Shown: positions 5,735 through 9,686 of the stretch, in pieces
Numbering within the stretch: position 1 is the first letter of the stretch
How the letters are laid out: each line of letters starts with the position of its first letter
Assembly (NCBI RefSeq): GCF_031082345.1
Contig: NZ_JAVHLH010000090.1
Location: 1-9,686 of the forward strand
Direction of reading: 5' to 3'
Source: Brevundimonas sp.
GTDB taxonomy: Bacteria > Pseudomonadota > Alphaproteobacteria > Caulobacterales > Caulobacteraceae
Length of the DNA: 9,686 nt
Notes under the pieces: generated by a model
Told to the model about the DNA's origin: nothing
What the model saw: the letters and a program-made list of their open reading frames with translations, nothing else
The model's database searches: none
Program-made: the position numbers and the translations under genes

Positions 5735-6675
5735 CACACCGCCTCCGCGTAGAGGGCCGCGCGATACAGGCGCAGCGAGAAGGCCCGCGCCGCCACCGGC
5801 AGCCAGTCCGCCTCGGCCGCCTTGCGCATCCGCCGCCGCAGCCACGGCAGGCCGGGCAGCCGCTTGAGCAGCTTGGCCGCCCTGTAGCTGGGATAGGCCG
5901 CGACGATCCCGGGATGGCGGCTCACCATGCGGGCGAAATTCGGCGCAGACTGCTCGTACTTGCCGGCCAGCGACGCCACGGTGTCCAGACCCATATGGGT
6001 GGCGGCGTTGTCGAGGTGCACGACCCGGAAGCGCCGCGACACCCGCATGGCCCACTCCACGTCCTCCCAGCCCCAGCCGGTGAAACCGGCGTCGAAGGCC
6101 TCGGCCTCGAACACGTCGCGCCGCACCAGCAGGTTGGAGGTGTAGACGTATTTCTCGGGCTGCCGCGCCCGCTCCGTATAGGGCACGCACTCCGACTTCG
6201 CCGCCATGGCCCGGTGCACGGCGAAGCGGGCGTCGGTCGGGGCCTGCAGCAGCGAAAAGCCGCCGAAGGCCACGGCCGGATCCTCGCGCGCCACCAGTTC
6301 GGCCCAGTCGCGCAGGAAGCGGCGATGGTCGGGCCGCATGTCGCTGTCGAGGAACAGCAGGCTGCCGCCTCGCGCCGCCGCCGCCAGCCGGTTGCGGCCG
6401 ATCGAACGGCCTTCATTGGCCGGCAGGGTGATCAGCCGGGCGGGCAGGGCCATGGCCTTGATCCGCGCCGTCAGCCGCGCCGTCAGTTCCGGATCCCGGG
6501 TGCCGTCGTCCAGCACGATCACCTCGACCGCGCCGTCGACAGAGGCCGCCTCCTCGTCCAGCAGGGCCAGCAGCTCATCCGGGTCGTCGCGGAGGAAGGG
6601 CGTCAGCACCGACAGCGCGGGATTCGCCCCCTTCCAGGCGGCGTTGTCTGTCACCTTCGCGCGCGCCGCCGTCAT
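5734..6675 (-). CDS. GT2 glycosyltransferase with galactosyltransferase-like C-terminal motif (HfsL candidate)
   Basis: This is a 313-residue family 2 glycosyltransferase. LSVLTPF (21-27) and VIVLDDG (52-58) make the nucleotide-binding part. NEGRSIGRNRLAAAA (87-101) is the GT2 helix, FLDSDM (108-113) supplies the DXD motif, and TGWGWEDVEW (199-208) matches the W-G-W-E-D signature of the Glyco_transf_7C/galactosyltransferase domain, with E204-D205 as likely catalytic or acceptor residues. A basic, hydrophobic C-terminus (265-313) suggests peripheral membrane attachment. The gene is coupled on both sides: ATGA with the hfsF stop, TGATG with the hfsG start. In C. crescentus a further holdfast glycosyltransferase, HfsL, is encoded outside the main cluster; this gene could be its counterpart placed inside the operon. 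Sequence comparison is needed before using that name. The enzyme class is sure; the sugar is not known. Confidence 0.8.
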   Translation of the reverse strand: MTAARAKVTDNAAWKGANPALSVLTPFLRDDPDELLALLDEEAASVDGAVEVIVLDDGTRDPELTARLTARIKAMALPARLITLPANEGRSIGRNRLAAAARGGSLLFLDSDMRPDHRRFLRDWAELVAREDPAVAFGGFSLLQAPTDARFAVHRAMAAKSECVPYTERARQPEKYVYTSNLLVRRDVFEAEAFDAGFTGWGWEDVEWAMRVSRRFRVVHLDNAATHMGLDTVASLAGKYEQSAPNFARMVSRHPGIVAAYPSYRAAKLLKRLPGLPWLRRRMRKAAEADWLPVAARAFSLRLYRAALYAEAV

Positions 6676-8123
6676 GCCGTCGCCCTCCGTCGCCGCACCT
6701 TGGCCAGCAGCCGCACGGCCACGTCGCGCACGCCCGCCGCGTTCAGCGTCAGGGCGGCGGCGGCGTAGACGAGCCCGCCGACCCCGGCGTCCAGCATCAG
6801 CTCCGCGAACCCGCCGATGGACGGCAGCCGGGCCACGACCAGCGCCATGATCCCCGTCGCCACCCCGCAGCGGATCAGACTGTCCCACGGGATCGGCAGC
6901 GGCATGACCCGGCGCCCGATGAGCTGCGTCGCCAGCAGGCCCAGCGCAAAGCTCGCCGCCGTCGCCCAGGCCGCGCCCATCAGGCCGAAGCGCGGCACCA
7001 GGATCAGGTTCAGCACCACGTTCAGCCCCGCCGGAATGGCCATGGCCACCAGCAGATGCTTCGTCTTCTTGCCGAGGGTGAAGGCCTGGCCGAAATAATA
7101 GGCCGTCAGACCATAGAGCAGGGCCGACAGGGCGATCCACGGCGTGATGCTGGCCGCCGCAATGCGCAGTTCCTCGCCGATCAGCACCTCGGCCAGCGGC
7201 CGCGCCACCAGCGCCACCCCCGCCGCCGCCGGCAGGCCGATCAACAGGAAGGTCGACAGCTGCTCGCGCGCCGCGACCTTCAGCCTGTCCAGACCGCCGC
7301 GCTCCAGCGCCATGACCAGCGCCGGCTGACCCGCCGATCCCAGCCACAGGAACAGCACGTCCAGTGTCCGGTTGGCGATCGAATAGCCGGCGTGATAGGC
7401 GCCCACCGCCGCCTCGTCGAGAAAGGCCGCCAGCAGAAACCGGTCGGTCGACGACAGCACCACGGTCAACGCCAGCGAGGCTGCGATCGGATAGCCGTAC
7501 AGCGCATAGCCGCGCACCCGGGTCCCTTCGAAACCGCCGCCGCGCGCCTGTCTCAGTTCGCCCGGCAGGACGAAGGGCAGGGCGGCCAGCGGGGCCAGTC
7601 CGATGCCCAGCAGCGGCGCCGCCCCGCCCCATCCGGCCAGGGCGAAGCCGACGCCGATGGCGAGACCGCCGACGGTCACGGCGATGTCCAGCCCCGCCGC
7701 CTTGCCCACCTCGCCGGCGGCGCGGTAGCGCTCCTGCGCCAGCTTGACCAGGCTGCGCGCCGGCACTCCGGCCAGACCCGCGGCCAGCGCGATCCGGAAC
7801 AGGGGATCGCCCGGCCAGATCCACATCGACAGGCCCGTGACCACCAGGAATCCGGCGCTCAGGGCGAATGCGGTGCGATAGAGGGAGGCGAAATGCCCCT
7901 GGGTCGCCGCGCCGGGGGTCTGGGCCGCCCAGAACCGGGCCATGGCGGCCTCGAGCCAGCTGAACACGGCGACGTGCGCCAGCGTCATGACCGAGAAGGC
8001 GAGGGCGTAGCGGCCGAAATCCGCCGGGCTCAGCAGGCGGGTGAACAGGATGATGGCGAGGAAGCCGACCACCCCCTGGATGATGTTGGCGGGCAGATAG
8101 CCCCAGACGCCGCGCCAGAACAT
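6672..8123 (-). CDS. hfsF: Holdfast repeat-unit flippase HfsF (Wzx, MOP superfamily)
   Basis: This 483-residue polytopic inner-membrane protein has about 12-14 hydrophobic segments and the size usual for Wzx flippases (420-500). The N-terminal polysacc_synt signature is clear: LPANIIQGVVGFLAIILFTR (10-29) and LSPADFGRYALAFS (31-44). The second half repeats it as TDRFLLAAFLDEAAVGAYHAGYSI (about 226-249). NLILVPRFGLMGAAWATAAS (372-391) is the C-terminal polysacc_synt_C hallmark. It ends in a basic cytoplasmic tail with KVRRRR. The family moves undecaprenyl-linked oligosaccharides across the inner membrane. It is directly between hfsE and a GT2 gene, with a TGATG overlap at its start and ATGA at its end, which is the expected place for hfsF. 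No sign of damage. Confidence 0.87.
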   Translation of the reverse strand: MFWRGVWGYLPANIIQGVVGFLAIILFTRLLSPADFGRYALAFSVMTLAHVAVFSWLEAAMARFWAAQTPGAATQGHFASLYRTAFALSAGFLVVTGLSMWIWPGDPLFRIALAAGLAGVPARSLVKLAQERYRAAGEVGKAAGLDIAVTVGGLAIGVGFALAGWGGAAPLLGIGLAPLAALPFVLPGELRQARGGGFEGTRVRGYALYGYPIAASLALTVVLSSTDRFLLAAFLDEAAVGAYHAGYSIANRTLDVLFLWLGSAGQPALVMALERGGLDRLKVAAREQLSTFLLIGLPAAAGVALVARPLAEVLIGEELRIAAASITPWIALSALLYGLTAYYFGQAFTLGKKTKHLLVAMAIPAGLNVVLNLILVPRFGLMGAAWATAASFALGLLATQLIGRRVMPLPIPWDSLIRCGVATGIMALVVARLPSIGGFAELMLDAGVGGLVYAAAALTLNAAGVRDVAVRLLAKVRRRRATA

Positions 8124-9686
8124 CAGCGCACCGCGGCCCGGTCACCCAGCAGCACCGGCACGGTGACGGCCATGATCCACAGGTCCAGCCACAGCGACTG
8201 GCGCTCGACGTATTCGAGATCCAGCCGCACCCGCGTGCGCACGTCCTGCGCCGTGTGCAGCGGTCCGCGCGAACCGTTGACGGCGGCCCAGCCGGTCATG
8301 CCGGGCTTGATGCGATGACGATGAGCGTATTCCGCCACCAGACGCGCGCTTTCGACATGGCCGGTCTTCATGCCGATGGCGTGGGGCCGGGGCCCGACCA
8401 GCGACATCTCGCCGGTGATCACGTTCAGCAACTGCGGCAGTTCGTCGAGGCTGGTCTTGCGGATGAAGCGGCCGATGCGGGTGATGCGGTCGTCGTCGTG
8501 GGTCACCTGCCGGCTGGCCGTGGCGTCGGCGGCCTCCTGCTTCATCGAGCGGAATTTCCACACCACGATCTCCTCGTGGTTGAAGCCGTGGCGGCGCTGG
8601 CGGAAGAAGATCGGCCCGGGGCTGTCCAGCCGGATGGCCACGGCGATCAGCGCCATCAGCGGGGCCAGCAGCCCCAGGGCGATCAGGCCGACCGTCATGT
8701 CCTGCAGCCGCTTGTTGAAGGCCCGGCGGTCGTGGTCGACCGGCCCCTGAACGTCTGCCAGCGGGGCGGCCGCCAGCCGGTCCAGCGCCGACCGCGTCTC
8801 GGCCTCGCCGTTCGGTTCGACCAGCAGGGACACCTCGTTCGGCAGGGTCCGCAGCCGCGCCGTCAGCTCGCGCACCCGCGCCTCCGCCTTCGGGTCGATA
8901 GCCAGCACCACCCGGTCGACATAGGGGGTCATCTTGTGGGTCAGCAGATCGTCGGCGGTGCCCAGCACCGGCACGCCCTCGACCGCCTCGGGCGAGCGCG
9001 CCAGCCGGTCGTCGAAGATGCCCAGAACGTTCAGGTCGCGTCGCTTCAGGGCTTCGTGGATCAGGATCTCGGCCCGCCGCGTGGCCCCGACCAGCACGAT
9101 GTTCGGGGTCAGGGCGCCGGACGCCCGCCAGCGCCCGACCATGTCGCTCCAGCCGATGTGCAGGGCATGCAGGCTGACCAGCACCAGGGCGCTCCACACC
9201 AGCCAGGCGGTCCACTGCGCCGCCGCCCCCTGCAGCGCCCAGCCCGAGGCCATGGCGATCACCGCGCCCGCCCCGACGATCCCCGCCACGGACGCCAGAT
9301 GCAGCGCCGTGCTCTGGCCCCGGGCGAACCGGTAGCGCCCCAGCGACCGCATCAGCCCCAGCACCGTCAGCGCGCCGAGGATGAAGGGAGCCAGGGTCGA
9401 AATCTCCGCGTTGAGCAAGGGTCCCGGCGTCGCCGCCCAGGCGCACAACAGGGTCACCGTCGTCACCGCCAGCACGTCGAAGGCCCGGAAATAATGCGCC
9501 GCCAGGCGCGAGGCGTGCCTCTGCCGGGCGTTCAGCCACACCTCGGGCCGGAACGGTCCGCGACGGGCCGCGCCCTTGCTCCGCGGCTCCTCGCGCCGTC
9601 CGACGGCGGCCGAGGCGGCGAGCGCCTGCAGGCCGGACACGTCAAAGTCGCCGGCCGCGGCCGGATCGGAGTCGAACGAAAGTCGG
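8123..9686 (-). CDS. hfsE: HfsE, polyprenyl-phosphate sugar-1-phosphate transferase (PHPT), start possibly outside window
   Basis: The protein transfers the first sugar phosphate to undecaprenyl phosphate and so starts repeat-unit synthesis. Counting from the GTG at 9640 (505 residues): hydrophobic segments lie at about 53-70, 82-97, 115-133 and 143-161, then a soluble Rossmann-like domain starts at NIVLVGATRRAE (180-191). The C-terminal bacterial sugar transferase domain begins at KRLQD (310) with a hydrophobic hairpin (314-335). It continues with DSPGPIFFRQRRHG (339-352), WKFRSM (361-366), the catalytic-type DELPQLLN (399-406) and MSLVGPRP (412-419). The frame stays open to the right edge (RLSFDSDPAAAGDFD before the GTG) and that GTG has no evident Shine-Dalgarno sequence, so I treat the 5' end as unresolved. 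It is the first visible gene of the minus-strand operon. In C. crescentus HfsE is redundant with PssY and PssZ; whether that holds here is unknown. Confidence 0.85.
   Translation of the reverse strand, partial: RLSFDSDPAAAGDFDVSGLQALAASAAVGRREEPRSKGAARRGPFRPEVWLNARQRHASRLAAHYFRAFDVLAVTTVTLLCAWAATPGPLLNAEISTLAPFILGALTVLGLMRSLGRYRFARGQSTALHLASVAGIVGAGAVIAMASGWALQGAAAQWTAWLVWSALVLVSLHALHIGWSDMVGRWRASGALTPNIVLVGATRRAEILIHEALKRRDLNVLGIFDDRLARSPEAVEGVPVLGTADDLLTHKMTPYVDRVVLAIDPKAEARVRELTARLRTLPNEVSLLVEPNGEAETRSALDRLAAAPLADVQGPVDHDRRAFNKRLQDMTVGLIALGLLAPLMALIAVAIRLDSPGPIFFRQRRHGFNHEEIVVWKFRSMKQEAADATASRQVTHDDDRITRIGRFIRKTSLDELPQLLNVITGEMSLVGPRPHAIGMKTGHVESARLVAEYAHRHRIKPGMTGWAAVNGSRGPLHTAQDVRTRVRLDLEYVERQSLWLDLWIMAVTVPVLLGDRAAVR

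Noticed and set aside
5735..6190. Upstream in-frame extension of hfsG giving a 466-residue protein
   Set aside because: The extension overlaps the other GT2 gene in a different frame, is low-complexity, and the ATG at 5734 gives a perfect GT2 N-terminus.
6676..8145. Upstream extension of the second GT2 into an 803-residue fusion
   Set aside because: The added part is an out-of-frame reading of hfsF, Arg/Gly-rich without domains; ATG 6675 overlaps the hfsF stop as ATGA.
1..9686. CRISPR arrays, tRNA/rRNA genes, insertion sequences, attachment sites
   Set aside because: No spaced repeat array, no transposase, no tRNA-like cloverleaf or rRNA segment seen; gene style is uniform, with no sign of recent transfer.

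Overview
The window is very GC-rich, with tight gene packing, gene overlaps and strong GC bias at third codon positions. Its gene set matches the holdfast synthesis (hfs) locus of stalked Alphaproteobacteria in the Caulobacterales, the best-known example being Caulobacter crescentus. A Brevundimonas-like organism is my best guess, but the assignment rests on gene content and style, not on a database match.

Layout. Positions 1-714 (+) hold the end of a YfcG/YghU-type glutathione transferase that enters from the left edge. A 213-base non-coding stretch follows, then a 100-residue Sel1-repeat protein (928-1230, +). On the minus strand, 1258-2016 encodes an outer-membrane polysaccharide export lipoprotein (HfsD, Wza-like). 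It is divergent from hfsA (2140-3585, +, Wzz/GumC-like chain-length or copolymerase protein) and hfsB (3647-4348, +, BY-kinase-like partner). A small secreted protein of unknown function (4436-4783, +) closes the plus-strand cluster. It converges, with six bases between stop codons, on a four-gene minus-strand operon read from the right edge: hfsE (initiating sugar-phosphate transferase), hfsF (Wzx-like flippase), an extra GT2 glycosyltransferase, and an hfsG-like GT2 glycosyltransferase. The four genes overlap by 1, 4 and 1 bases.

Working model (family knowledge applied to this gene set). HfsE loads the first sugar phosphate on undecaprenyl phosphate. The two GT2 enzymes extend the repeat unit at the inner face of the membrane and HfsF flips it. 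HfsA and HfsB govern polymerisation and export, and HfsD forms the outer-membrane exit. No Wzy-type polymerase (HfsC/HfsI) and no HfsH-type deacetylase is visible here, so these must lie elsewhere or be absent.

Regulation. The hfsD-hfsA divergent spacer carries a near-consensus CtrA box (GTAA-N7-TTAAC). By eye there are ten GANTC (CcrM methylation) sites in the window. Five fall in the roughly 5% that is non-coding, three of them just upstream of hfsD, hfsA and hfsB. This points to cell-cycle control through CtrA and CcrM/GcrA. HfsB has a Walker A motif without the usual lysine and no C-terminal tyrosine cluster, so it is probably not a classical tyrosine kinase.
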